From: Isoetes taiwanensis
Lineage: Eukaryota > Streptophyta > Lycopodiopsida > Isoetales > Isoetaceae
DNA length: 64,000 nucleotides
Reading direction: 5' to 3'
Assembly (NCBI GenBank): GCA_021234155.1
Contig: JAJEKV010000020.1
Coordinates: 3,025,275-3,089,274, forward strand
The translations under genes were made by a program, and so were the position numbers. The notes beneath the pieces were generated by a model. That model had not been told where the DNA came from and did not search any database. It saw only the letters and a list, made by a program, of their open reading frames with translations. Below are positions 12,067 to 22,979 of the stretch, piece after piece; position 1 is the first letter of the stretch, and every line of letters starts with the position of its first letter.

Positions 12067-14237
12067 GATCTCTCCTCCAAAAATTCAACCCATGTCCTCA
12101 TGGGTGCATCTTAGAAACACTCATGAAAAAAATCTAGTTTGTATCTCCCTTTGTGACATCTTCATTGGAACAAACTCAACCATTGATCTAAATTTTTTTT
12201 TTTTTTATAGTCTGCCTCCTTAATTACTCGGGTCTCTTCCCTTTATGCTTTCACATCTTAATCCTCAATTCAACATACTCCCAAATGAATACAATTTTGT
12301 CCCTTAGAACTGACCCATCCTTGTCAAACACAATTGCTTAGCCTTCCAATCCAAGATGATGCATCTCCAAACTTGAAAATTCAAAGCTAGCTTCATACAA
12401 GTAATTTAAGCTAAAGGAAAGATACATATTAGATAGCTCCAATGCACGACCCTTCTAACTTTCAATTTAACATACCGCCAAGTCTAGAACTAACTCAAAT
12501 ATTATGAGTATACTACATATCCAATTCAATATAATAAACATAATGCAGTTAACGCAACTTTTCATAAAGAAGGTACGTGCCATAGAAAAAAACCCACCAT
12601 TCCAAAGAGATACTTTCGAACGAACTAGATATGTAATCTCTTGAGACTTCTTGGGTGGCCAAATCCAAAAAGTAACAAGCAAAATGCATAATCAAGTCCC
12701 CCAGTCTGGGTATCTTATAGCTAGGTAACATACTTAAGTTGATACAAGGGATCCCATAAGAATTATAACCCATGGTACAAAGAATTCCTCTACGAGTTCA
12801 TCCAATGACATTGAAGTATCCTAGGCTATACACTTGGCCTCTATATTTAGCCTACTTCCATACATATTACCCCATCACACTGGTTAGTCTTTCAACAAGA
12901 TTTTATAGGCATCAATTGCCATGAATCTCTTACTTCATGTATTTCGTTCACAACTTCAATCCTTTGACTGCATCTTTAATCAAGTAATGCAATCACCATC
13001 CCTCCATTAATTTACAATCACTTCTAGCATGCCAAATAATTACAATACATGGAAGCACCATTACTAGATGTGCTTACAACTCTTTTATTACATTCCAAGA
13101 TTTTCAAAAATGGCACTTCCCCATGTCTATACATTCCCCTCTGCCTTTATCTCATGTCTGGGCCTTATCTGACAACTCTTTCGTTCAATTTCATGGTTCA
13201 CCTACTACCACGATTAAATATGTTATTCCTCTATTCATCGTCTTCTTCTTCCTTATCCATAAGATAGATAACATTGTTCAATCTTGGCCAATCAATTCTT
13301 CAATCTGCCATAATTTAAGTGTATATCATTCTCTAAATATAAATCGTAACGACGACCACTTTGTTCCATTAAATGCTTTCTTATACTTCAAGAAGTTTTT
13401 TCAAGGCCAAGAACTTTTTCAAGGCTATCACCGACTATTCTAGCCATAACCCTAAGGCCAACAACTTTATAGACCTCAAGTAGGACCATGATGTAACCAC
13501 GACATTTCCTTCTATGTCACACATCACGCTATTTACACATGAGCTTCAATCGACTATCATGCCAATCTTATTTTATAACCATATCTAAGCTTTCTCAAAA
13601 CTTGTCTTACAACCACCGTGTTTGTAACCTTATCCAACCATAGCCTGAATGCTATCAACTTAGCAACTTATTGTTATTTTACCACTAGATAGCAATATAT
13701 AGATCTTTGCACCGTTTTTTCTCAATTTTTAGCTTCAAAAGGATGCACCTAACATCACATCAAGAATCTTATTCATCCGATATGGTGAGATAAACCTTCC
13801 CCTGAATATCATAGGCATTATATATCATGCCTTTGCTTATTCTAAATTTTTCTTGCCACCAGAGTATGCTACTACGAGATCACATCTACATTATAAGAAG
13901 TGGTTACCAAAGTGAAACGCAATACCTGTAACTTAATCTCCCTCAAGCATCACTTCCATGCTATGCGCACATTGGCAACCCTAAATCAAAGTTAGCCCCT
14001 TGATGAAGTACATTTTTCTAGCTTATCTGCTTTGCAGGATAGAAAATCAACCAAGATTATAGAAATACCATGTAATCAATTTCACATACCTTCATAAAAC
14101 AATTTGTCACGCCTCCTCTAAGGCCATCATCTCCACATATATTCAATTGAATACTATTAGCATAATCCAACAACCTCAACTTGAATCTAGACTTTGCTAT
14201 CATACATCCAAGGATCCAACTATGCTCTGATACCAAG
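12067..14237 (-). mobile_element. Internal region 2 of the non-autonomous element
   Basis: About 2.17 kb, colinear with 8234-10393 and closely similar. Differences are mostly single bases and small indels, with a few dense clusters such as around 13705-13720. There is no coding capacity beyond short spurious frames. Confidence 0.75.
14224..14235 (-). other. Primer-binding site, second unit
   Basis: GCTCTGATACCA again, the complement of TGGTATCAGAGC, adjacent to LTR C. The bases between it and the LTR, and the first dozen LTR bases, are altered relative to the first unit. Confidence 0.9.
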
Positions 14238-15910
14238 CGTGGATTCGGGCTGGCGATTAACCTTTATGGTAACGGAGATCCCATCAATCTCGACCATTGG
14301 ATCTACTTAAGCTTAAAAACTTAAGAAATTAACTCATGCATCTGCAACAATAACACTTAGGTAAAGAATTTAATCTTTGTACATATTCTAAGGTTCCAAA
14401 CATGTACTTGCCCATTACTCAGCAATATCCCCACACACTATGAATGATCTTAATAATTGTAACTTCAAGCCCATATATAATAATAATAATAGTAATAATA
14501 ATCAAGTTTATTGAATAGCAATCCACACACTTCCACTCTCGCCTTTACGAGCTTGGCTACTTTTCCAGAGCATCTCACACCTCTGCTTACACCATCAACC
14601 ACGGGGTTAGTCACATGGACTAAGTGGGGATCGGGGATCTAGGATATATCTTAAAACAATCACCACAAAGCCTTAACTTAGATCAATAACTTAGCCTTAC
14701 CGTAGCCTCGCCCCTGCAACCTAGGTTACTTAGTCCAACAAGCATAATCACAATGCATAATTACACCAAGCATGACCATTGCAACTTAATTCCAACATTA
14801 AAAACACATATACAATAACCAAGCAATCATAGCATCAACATTGCAACCAATATTCCTCTGGGTCTGAGCAAGGTCAACTCGGCTGATCAGGCCAGTGACA
14901 TAGAGGCGGGATAACCACGTGTGTACACACCCATCCACGCCAAGCGTCCGGCATTGGAGGACCACTTAACTGTACATGACGTTGTACCATATGGTACCAA
15001 CGCCCGATGTTCAAATAATACCATAGCACTGTGCAATAACCGCGAGTCTAGACCATCGCACCTAGACTCCGGCCCCAGAGGTCTATATCAAAGAATTATA
15101 CTACACATAGATCACAATACTATGAATTCCACCCAATATCAATTAGGCACATTTCCATATCAAATTTACCTTAGAAATTCCATAATTTACACCTCATGCA
15201 ACAAAGGAAATCCTCATATAAACATTACTATCTCTACCATGCAACATGCAATGCCCTGTGCTTAAGCAAAAAATACAACCTTCACTAATATCTTATTACT
15301 TTTAACTAGATCAACTTCCTTCAAATTACTACTTATAACCTTAATGACGGTGGCTTCCATAACCCTGCTAACTAGTTTATTGAATTGGTTAATATGCTCG
15401 CTATCCATTAACCATGCATGCCTATTCTATTCTATTCATGACCATGCTCATATGATTTAACTCCAAGTTTATACTACGTTCAAAGCAATCATTATTAAAT
15501 CAACACAGCTATACAAACACTAGAAAACCCCAGGTGTAAGGCTTGATCCCCACCTGGAATCCCGCTTGCTTCCTCTGTGCTCCCAGCAACGCTCCCAGAT
15601 CTCTGCACACAACTCGCTCCTTCAACAATCCATCTGCAATCTATCTCCTTCCAAATGCTTCACCATCACATAAAAGACTTCTTTCCCCATGGAAAACTCC
15701 TTCCCCCTAAGAAATCAAGAATAATATTGTTGCACTTATATAACCTAGCAATGCCCTTGCATGCATGCATGCATACACTGCATGCATGGACACATTGCAT
15801 GCATGTATTCCTAGCACATAATCATTTATTTTACCTTGAAAATGCACTCTTATATAATGGCAACGTTACTTACATCTCAATGTTGGTGCTAGGTTGCTAG
15901 GTCCGTTACA
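14238..15910 (-). repeat. LTR C (5' LTR of the rightmost unit)
   Basis: Third LTR copy, ending GTCCGTTACA, the only one retaining a CA terminus. Its start is diverged (CGTGGATTCGGG against TGTGACGGGCCTGG). Target-site copy GGTTC follows at 15911-15915. Confidence 0.85.
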
Positions 15911-15979
15911 GGTTCTTATGCACAAATATCAACATCCGATCGGATGTTGATATTTGTGCATAAGGACCTTTCCCTAGAA
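15911..15979. repeat. Right part of the interrupted palindrome, with target-site copy
   Basis: GGTTC (15911-15915) is the second target-site copy. The bases from 15916 form two 24-base arms meeting at CCGATCGG, followed by GGACCTTTCCCTAGAA, which pairs with 6546-6561. Arms are perfect by eye apart from the one changed target-site base. Confidence 0.85.
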
Positions 15980-18720
15980 AGATCCAGCTTGGTTAATTCT
16001 CACCAAAAAATCAAGCCACCATGAACACACTATAATTGGTTTAAAGATGTGATGAAAACATATAGTACCCTCTCTACCTTCATTGTCTTTGGAGCTTCTT
16101 AAAAAACTACTCTGAATGTACCCATGTTGAGAATCCCCGCCCCCTCCCCCCCCCCCCTCCTCCCCAAAATGAGGGGAAAAAAATGAAGATAACCTCTTTA
16201 TGAGGAGTCAGAGATGAACAGGTTCCCAACCTATACCCAGCAACGCTGGGCACCATTACTAGTACAATGTTAAGGTTCTGGTATACCCAATTGCAGCTAA
16301 CCAACTCCCATGTCTAGATTTTGACAAATTTGTATCAGGCATATACATAGCTGTGGATAAGTCTACGCTAGCCTTCATATAATTTTCCTATCTACTTACT
16401 CTATGATGCCACCATGCTAGCCATGAGGACAAAGAGTTTACATCACTTGGTGAAGCCTTGCCATGCCACCAATCTATGATCGATTGATACATCTTCTCAG
16501 CATCATCTATTATTTGACAGTCTCTCCACTTTCTACAAAGCTTGAGATGTTCTGGTCTATATTCTAGATGTATAAGACTGTTAGTATGGTGTTGTAGACA
16601 TTGTTCAAAATGGAAATCACAAGATCTTTTCTTTTCAGGATATATTTGGCCATTATAAAAGACTTCTCTAATTGCCGTCCCATTGGCCTGGGCCTCATCT
16701 GTTAGTGATGCAAATGGGTACCATCACCTTCACAAAATGTAATGTTTTAAAATAGCAATTTCGATTGATTGTAAAAACATAACTTTCAAGTATGATTTAA
16801 GCCACCTCAACCTCCGGCCATGGAGGGCAACCCTCCGTGCGCAGCACCTTGTTTTCTTTTCCAATAACTATAATACGGTCATAATCAGCATCATGAAGTG
16901 CTTGTGCACCATGTTTGCATCTATTTCTGCAAATGCTAAATTCAACAATAGATCACTTGTCCAAGAGAAGGAGTTTCACGTGCATTTCACAATGTTGAAA
17001 CAACCTTAAAGATGGAGAATATGAAATGGTATAGTTATGGATGAGATATTTTTCATCTTCACGATCATTACACTGCAAAATGTCGTCGTGTGATAATTCT
17101 TGCAAAATTCAAATGGCCGTTCATCAAACAGAAAATACATCAGCAACACATAAAAGTTGAGTTAATGGCCAAATTCCACATGCGGCAATGGTACCTCTCT
17201 CTTAACTCAACTTCTAGGTCCCTTTTTTTAGAGCTACAACTCTGTGATTCCATTGCGGCAGTTACATTATGAAGCCAATTCAAAATAGTTTAAGACATAT
17301 TATTGCGCAAATCTACGGCAAAATTTGTCTGGCACTTCATTCAATTTTTAAAAATCAAGGATCAACCCTGCCAATTAATCGAATGTTTGGGAGTTAAAGT
17401 GGTAGCGTTTTTTGTTTTAGGAGGAGTATTTTGGTAACTGTTGCATGGAATTAGACGGCAAGTGGTAGTTACGACGTGCCACTATAAAAATGGTTCACTC
17501 TCATCTAATTCAGTCGAATCTGGCTCTAATGAGCTCATCTTGCTATGAACAATAATAATCTTCTTTCTATGATAGAAATTTAGCTTTCCTTTCTAGTGAG
17601 AAATAAAAGTATTAAACATATCTTTTAAAAAATTTCTATCTCTAAACTTCTTCAAGCAAGCTGCCAAAGATAATGCCATACCTTTTCGATGCACTAGGAG
17701 TCATGCAGCTAGAAAATGTTGTAATATAAAGGGTTGGGGGGGGGGGGGGGCAGATGCATGTAGAAAATAACTAGTCAACTTGCAATCCTCAAGCATAGAG
17801 AAGATAAGGAATGCAGTATGGGACCCAAGAAGAGAACAAATGCGTTAAATCTTGTTCTAAGCATGAGCATCATCAAGATCAGATGTAAATACTTCATCTG
17901 TGTGTGTATCCCTTCCAAATATATTGTTCATCAGGTATGCCAAGTCCCTGGCTTTGCCTCTTTCATTCCCTAAAATAGACTGTCTTGCATGTTCAGTGTT
18001 AATGTCATTGAAGGGCACATTTGACTCAAGTGTCCCGCCTCTGTATCTGGCTTTTGGCTTGGAGTTTCTAATAAGTTTGTCATTCTTCTAAAAAAAAAAA
18101 GAAATTGACTCAAGTGTCTTGAACAAAATATTTCCACACTCAAAGTGGGACATTCATCCTTCAATATAATCATGAAACCTACCTTCAAACAGATGCTCGA
18201 AAAAGGATTTCATTACTTCGATCATATTCCTCTGCTTTAAGGCAGTACATCCTAAATGCTTCAAGTGCCAAATTAATAGAAATCTTCAGTAAATTCTAGT
18301 CCCTCTGCCATAATTACTATTTATCCAAGCTCATTCTTGTGTATATGAAATGTTGCTATGATGTCTAAACTGGATACAATTCTCTTGGGTTACAACGTTT
18401 GTTAGAACTGATGATCCAAATTAAAAAACCGTAAGCAATCGCCTGCTCATGGATGATCAGTCTAAGCTGAAAGCTTTGAAGACTGTTGCAACTTCTACGT
18501 CTTCTACATTTAAATCAGATATATGGTGTCTTTTGAGCTTTAATCACATTTTGCAAAAAAAAAAAAAAAGGTTCTATGGTCATAAAAGCGGGGATTCTAG
18601 CCAGCGCTGGAGCTCCACAACATTTAGGTGATCCCCATTAATAACTCAACATGAATTGGGAATCAAGAGAATGTTCTTAGCTCCCCCACACGACACCATC
18701 AAACAAGGGTTTGCCCTTTC
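15980..18720. other. No gene recognised; homopolymer-rich intergenic DNA
   Basis: I find no convincing coding frame or RNA gene in this 2.7 kb. It contains a C-rich run near 16140-16165, a long G run near 17736-17750 and A runs near 18090 and 18556. The open frames present are short and have no family resemblance. Confidence 0.6.
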
Positions 18721-18759
18721 AAGCAACCCAAAAATAATTATACCTATAGTGGTCTGGTA

Positions 18760-19200
18760 ACGATTAGTTATAATACCTATTTCCAAACTTATGAGTAACC
18801 ACTAAATTGACCATAATCCAATTTTTAATAAATCAATGTTGTAATAGAAAAACCAACATGAATAATCACTATGAAATTTAAAATAGTATTAAAAACTCCC
18901 ACAATTGAAACCAATGTGAATAACCATCATCACATTGCTAACAATATTGAAAAAATCTTACGACAAGCCACTACCAATTCGATAAACCATGGTATATTAA
19001 AAAACCATAATGAATTACCATATTACATTAAAAACCATATCAAAAACCATTATCAACTCAAATAAACCATGCTTCAACAAAAAACCAATATAATTAACTA
19101 TGTACTAATTATAAAAACCACAATAATATGTGGTTTTTATTAAGGATAAAAAAATCTGCATAGAAAACCACACCAATAGTGGTTTTTTAGTGGTAAATTA
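18760..19200. repeat. AAAACCAY-rich subterminal-like repeat zone with hairpins
   Basis: Degenerate copies of AAAACCAT or AAAACCAA recur over about 440 bp, often every 15-30 bp. Near the gene-proximal end are two inverted repeats: 19111-19140 (ATAAAAACCACA / TGTGGTTTTTAT, six-base loop) and about 19164-19187 (AAAACCAC / GTGGTTTT). Dense short subterminal repeats of this sort occur at ends of CACTA and Mutator-like DNA transposons. No matching opposite end was identified, so a transposon-end assignment is only a suggestion. Confidence 0.55.
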
Positions 19201-19206
19201 TAGTAG

Positions 19207-19959
19207 TTAATTTTTTGGGTGCCTTGTGTCACCCTGAAGGGAGGCAAAGATATTCCCTAAGTTCGCCGCGATCACAGTACTTTGAGCAGCCACTTTAGCA
19301 GCTATTTGTTCATTATTGCTTTCCTTATCAGGCTGCTGATTACTAGTTCCCTCACTAGAACCATCGTCCACTTTTGAATTGGACAAGTCTACGAGACTTT
19401 TGATTGCTGAAGATTTCAGGTTGCCATAAGGGCCTTTAGGAGATTTGGCAAGCACATGCATGAGGAATGGTTCAAGAAAGTCTTTCGCCTGCTCATCACT
19501 CACAAAACAGTGACATCTTCTAACACCCATAAGAGCCTCTCGGGCAATATAACCTCCAACATGAAGCTCCAAGCAGGTTGTATCAATTGGAGCAAATGCC
19601 GGGGGAAATCCATTTTTATTTAAGGGGCCCTTCTCCTTAGTTTGTAGCTCGTACTTGATTTCCCCACTTAGGAGGGGGTCCCGATCCTCATCCTCTTCTG
19701 ACTCATCCTGTTCTGACTGATCCTGATCCGTATGATAGAATATAGTTCTTAAGTCTGGATCATCTAGAAGAAAACATTCCCATGCACTGCTATTGTCACC
19801 CTTGGCCTTAGCAATATCATATTCCTCGTCTGACAGCATGGCTATCATAATAAAGATCACATGTGCCATCTTCCGTTCTGTTCGCAGCTCATTATCCTTA
19901 ACATCATATATTAGGCATCCCTCCCTAATAACTTTGAGGCACTCGGATCATGAGCGTGA
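19207..19959 (-). CDS. ParB-like gene copy 1, C-terminal block
   Basis: An open frame of at least 220 codons from ATG 19869, with in-frame homology extending upstream to about 19,959. It contains KMAHVIFIMIAMLSDEEYD, an acidic stretch (QSEQDESEEDEDRD) and a Ser/Asn-rich tail ending at TAA 19207. The paralogue has KISSFANIILVLLSRGFPYMD at about 36.05 kb in the corresponding place. Between 19,960 and 20,190 the reading jumps between frames (pieces such as DFFTISDRIDNREVLHY), so introns or indels exist there. The frame ends immediately beside the AAAACCAY repeat zone. Confidence 0.55.
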
Positions 19960-20249
19960 GAGATAGTGCATCTTGAGATGTGACTCACCAAGGACAAACG
20001 ATGACAATAGTGAAGGACCTCTCGGTTGTCAATCCTATCTGAGATGGTAAAGAAGTCATTTGTAGTCCTTCCGGTTCATGCCCATATCTCCTCTCCCACC
20101 CCTGCTGTCCAACACAAAGAGTGATATATTTTTAAGGCCAGAAGTTGATTCTGGCAAGAGACCTTTGTACCCAATGGAGACTGAATACTGGACAGCACTC
20201 AACGAAGGACATTCTATCCTTAGTGAAAGCACTCTTCTTGTATAAGACT

Positions 20250-20696
20250 TCCTTCTTTAAGCACTGGTCTAAAACCCAAATGGTCTCAAAGATCGCCTAG
20301 CCCCCTCGAGTCTTTCTCATCTCTGTCACATTCAAGTCAAAGATGCTTACATCAACAGGAGGCACCCTACCCATAGTATCTGGCAGCTTCCTTTGTGCAT
20401 AAGCGTCCCAGAATTCATTCCACTTTTGCCATACTGCCTCCTTACAAAAGACAATCTTATACGAGTCTGTTGGACCTGACCTGCTAGATGAGCTTTCAGA
20501 AGGATCTGCAATGTCATCACCACCTTTTTTCTTTGATTTTCTTGTAGTTTTCTTCTTCTCCTGTATAATTGTCTGCGACAGAGTCCGCTCCAGCAGCTTG
20601 AAAGCCTCAGACTTTGACCCGCCCTGTCTGGTGGGTAATGGGCAGCCATATTCCACCCACTGTTGACGGGCGTGGCGCAGTTGCTCCACGTATGGA
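20250..20696 (-). CDS. ParB-like gene copy 1, exon 3
   Basis: After the acceptor the frame reads PYVEQLRHARQQWVEYG, a Lys/Ser-rich linker, SYKIVFCKEAVWQKWNEFW and MGRVPPVDVSIFDLN. A TAG occurs at 20297-20299, after which the same frame continues with AIFETIWVLDQCLKKE. The paralogue on 36.4-37.73 kb matches every block: PYTDQRIHAR.QW, YDLLLCNEKIWQKWTEIW and MGGSTPVYISKSEID. The exon's downstream limit is unclear because frameshifts appear below about 20,190. Function of this part is unknown. Confidence 0.6.
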
Positions 20697-21119
20697 CTGC
20701 CAAAAGTACAGGCATTGAATCAGTATCAGAGACAAGAAACACGCCGGGCGCGATTTCAATAGAAAAGAACAACCTCAAAGCACGCCTGGCGTGAAATGAA
20801 TTAAATACCAATGCAATTCACGCCAGGCGTGCTTTCGAATCGGTTGAATTTACGCCAGGCGTGCTTTCGAATCGGTTGAATTCACGCCAGGCGTGATTTC
20901 AAATGAATTGAAATCACGCCAGGCGTGCTTTCAAATCAAATCAATTCACGCCAGGCGTGCTTTAACATTTCACGCCTGGCGTGAATTGGTTTGATTTGAA
21001 AGCACGCCTGGCGTGATTTGGTTTCATTACAGGAAATCACGCCTGGCGTGAATTGGTTTCATTTGAATGAACGCCTGGCGTGAATATGAAAGTGCTAACA
21101 TCCTAATACAGTTAGTTAC
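20697..21119 (-). other. Intron 2 of ParB-like gene, filled by palindrome array
   Basis: A 423-bp phase-2 intron with donor GTAACT and acceptor TTTTGGCAG. Joining AG with the next T gives a Ser codon and the reading LYKSPYVEQLRHAR. The paralogue has the equivalent Ser junction (SPYTDQRIHAR). Most of the intron is an array of 13-bp palindromes. Confidence 0.7.
20740..21082. repeat. Array of 11 palindromes, core CACGCC(A/T)GGCGTG
   Basis: Copies start at about 20740 (degenerate), 20781, 20819, 20851, 20883, 20915, 20947, 20971, 21003, 21038 and 21070. Most intervals are exactly 32 bp. Each is a 13-bp odd palindrome; the central base is A in copies 3-7 and T in copies 2 and 8-11, so the array has opposed halves. 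Spacers are also partly inverted (TTTCAAATCAAATC against GGTTTGATTTGAAA around 20930-21000). It would fold into nested hairpins in RNA and offers 32-bp-phased symmetric sites in DNA. It looks superficially like a CRISPR but the spacers are not unique. Confidence 0.93.
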
Positions 21120-22305
21120 CTTTTGTATAGAAATGTCTTCCCCATTTCATTCAAAGTTGCACTAATCTCAGCCAAATCTGCAGGTGAAGTATTGGCATCC
21201 AAGATACGACACCTCCTATACGTATAGTGATTGTAGAACGCATTTTGGCATGTTTGTTCTGCCTTCCTGATAAGGGCCTTCTGTGCCTCAACAGAATGCT
21301 GCCCGTCGATGACGACGAATTTAATGTTCTCCTTTAACATTATATCCTCGAAGTTCGTCCACTCAGCGGGCTTGTTCGAGATCATATCCCAAGGTAACAC
21401 ATCCGCTGGCATAGGCATTTGACCTGGATTACTAATCATGCTCTGAACAATCTCCATGTCATGTGCTGGATCATATCTTCTGCTAACATAAATGGAGCTT
21501 GGTGAACGGATGAGGGACTTCACATGGATCGCAAAAGTTTCCTTAAGACCCAATGGATAATGGTCAGAGTATTTATTCAGCTTGTTCAAGGCCTCTAGCT
21601 GCGCCACCCTGTCCTGTTCATTCTCAAAAATAGAAGCCTCCATGCCTTCGACAACTGCAGGTTGAACATCCTTCCCTAGATCTAGGACCCTCCTAGAAGC
21701 TTTCAAGTCAGCTAATTCCCTAGCTTGCTGCAAATAGTGACTTGCTGTCAGTTTAGTGAACATGCCTCTACGCACAGCTGTTACCCCTTGGCAAATAGAT
21801 ATTGGCGTAACTGCTACATTGGTTGGCCAACCATACTTAAAACATGTCTCACCGTTCACATCTGTCTTCATGAACGTATCCTTGTATGCAGTAGCTCTAC
21901 AATGAGTAAGTCTGAGCAGATCTTTCTTTTGCTTATGTGTAATCTCCAAGAGCAATTTGCAGTTGGTGTCATCCTCTTCCTCACAAGAGATTAGGATCCC
22001 TTGTTTGATCATCTTGTCTGCTTCCTTTTTCCTCGAGAAGAGAGTTAAGTCGAGCTTGCCATTTGTCTTGGCAAGGTCAACGTACTACTCGGCACCCTCA
22101 TCCATTTTCTCTTCAGGGAAGGCAGGGTCAGTGGTTGCTATAAGAATCGGCCCTTCATCATCTAAGGTGAGATCATATGGTACTGTATCTGGGTCGTCTA
22201 CCTTTGCTTTCTTGGCAGGATTAGAACCCGAATTATTAGGGGTTTTCTTCCTCTTGGGCACTGCATTGAACATTGCTATCTCCAACTGTCTAACACTGCT
22301 ATATT
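21120..22305 (-). CDS. ParB-like gene copy 1, exon 2 (IDGQH domain)
   Basis: About 395 codons, opening EYSSVRQLEIAMF, with a basic cluster KRKK and AKKAKV near the start, one in-frame TAG at 22085-22087, and then a long uninterrupted stretch of 298 codons. The ParB-like domain lies near the end: NPGQMPMPADVLPWDM, then FVVIDGQHSVEAQ, then CRILDANTSPADLAEIS. The exon ends TACAAAAG/GTAACT, phase 2. The paralogue at 40.4-40.95 kb aligns along the second half, including HYPLGLKETF/DYPLEIDHKM and IDGQH, and has the same end and phase. Conservation of the core suggests it was under selection before decay. Confidence 0.65.
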
Positions 22306-22499
22306 CTATAAAACAGAGCAAAATTATGTTCTACAAAATGGACAATCAGAGCATTAACTGATGGTAATACTTAAAATTCATGCAAAGCATAATAACTCAA
22401 ACTCATGCAAAGCATATTAACTGAAGGCAAGGAACTATCTCAAATTCATGCAAGCATAATACTCTCCACACAGTGTGTATTCTGTGGCAAATTAAATAC

Positions 22500-22635
22500 C
22501 TTGAATAGGGTTCTGTGTATTCTGTGTATTCTGATCAACGTCCTCTGAAGCTTGAGAAGTGCCAGGTTTTGAGATCCCTCTTCCACCGCTTCCTCTGCCC
22601 CATCCGCCTCGACCTCCTCTCGTTTTAGAAGACAT
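22500..22635 (-). CDS. ParB-like gene copy 1, exon 1 (Gly/Arg/Ser-rich N-terminus)
   Basis: The exon starts at an ATG (22635) and encodes about 45 residues beginning MSSKTRGGRGG, rich in Gly, Arg and Ser and then Gln/Asn. It ends at a donor reading G/GTATTT. Splicing to an acceptor TTTTATAG at 22306-22307 continues the frame (phase 1). Upstream, two 24-bp direct repeats (AATAGC.TTTTCTACCTG) lie at about 22697-22747, and a TATATATG string is near 22805. RG-rich tails often bind RNA or act as nuclear signals; that is only a family generalisation. Confidence 0.55.
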
Positions 22636-22979
22636 CTCCGGAGTCGCCTAGTAACAGAGTCGGAAGGTCGCTCGGATACGCGCTCGAGCTGCTCGAAGAA
22701 ATAGCTTTTTCTACCTGTACGAGAAATAGCGTTTTCTACCTGCACGAGGGAAATTTGAATCTCAAGAAAACACAAAATGCAGTTTCGAAATATTCTTGAC
22801 ACATATATAAAAATAATAATGACGAAGATTCACTTTCAAAAAAAAAAAAAGAACCCGTCCGCCGACTTCTTTCATTGAGTTTTTAAAAACCAATCTACCG
22901 TGTTCTTTCATTGATTACATTTATCCCGCCAAAATGTAATTAACCTAAGCTTTCTTGTAACTCGAATTTTTCCCGACCG

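Larger units (their letters stand above)
6562..15910 (-). mobile_element. Three-LTR tandem array of a non-coding LTR retrotransposon
   Basis: The array reads LTR-internal-LTR-internal-LTR. Units begin TGTGACGGG on the plus strand. Each internal segment ends at a primer-binding site that reads TGGTATCAGAGC on the minus strand, so the element points left. Target copies GGTCC (6557-6561) and GGTTC (15911-15915) flank the whole array and differ by one base. LTRs are about 1.67 kb, internal regions about 2.17 kb. No gag, protease, integrase or reverse transcriptase motif is visible in any frame, so it must have relied on another element. Tandem arrays of this form are the expected product of LTR-LTR unequal recombination. 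Confidence 0.88.
19207..22635 (-). pseudogene. ParB/sulfiredoxin-like (IDGQH) multi-exon gene, copy 1
   Basis: Four coding blocks on the minus strand join in frame at least across the first two introns. The core reads FVVIDGQHSVEAQ followed by CRILDANTSPADLAEIS, the pattern of the ParB/sulfiredoxin nucleotide-binding fold (IDGxHR then a hydrophobic strand and D). Two in-frame TAG codons (22085-22087 and 20297-20299) and frameshifts below 20.25 kb suggest decay, though the rest is well kept. A paralogue split in two lies at 35.8-41.0 kb and confirms that these blocks belong to one gene. I do not recognise a named gene. ParB proteins of bacteria bind palindromic parS DNA; whether this protein binds DNA is unknown, and no helix-turn-helix was seen. 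Confidence 0.65.

Noticed and set aside
20740-21082. CRISPR-like array (13-bp repeats, about 19-bp spacers)
   Set aside because: Repeats are palindromes of two central-base types, spacers resemble each other and are partly inverted, spacing is irregular at the ends, and the context is a eukaryotic intron.
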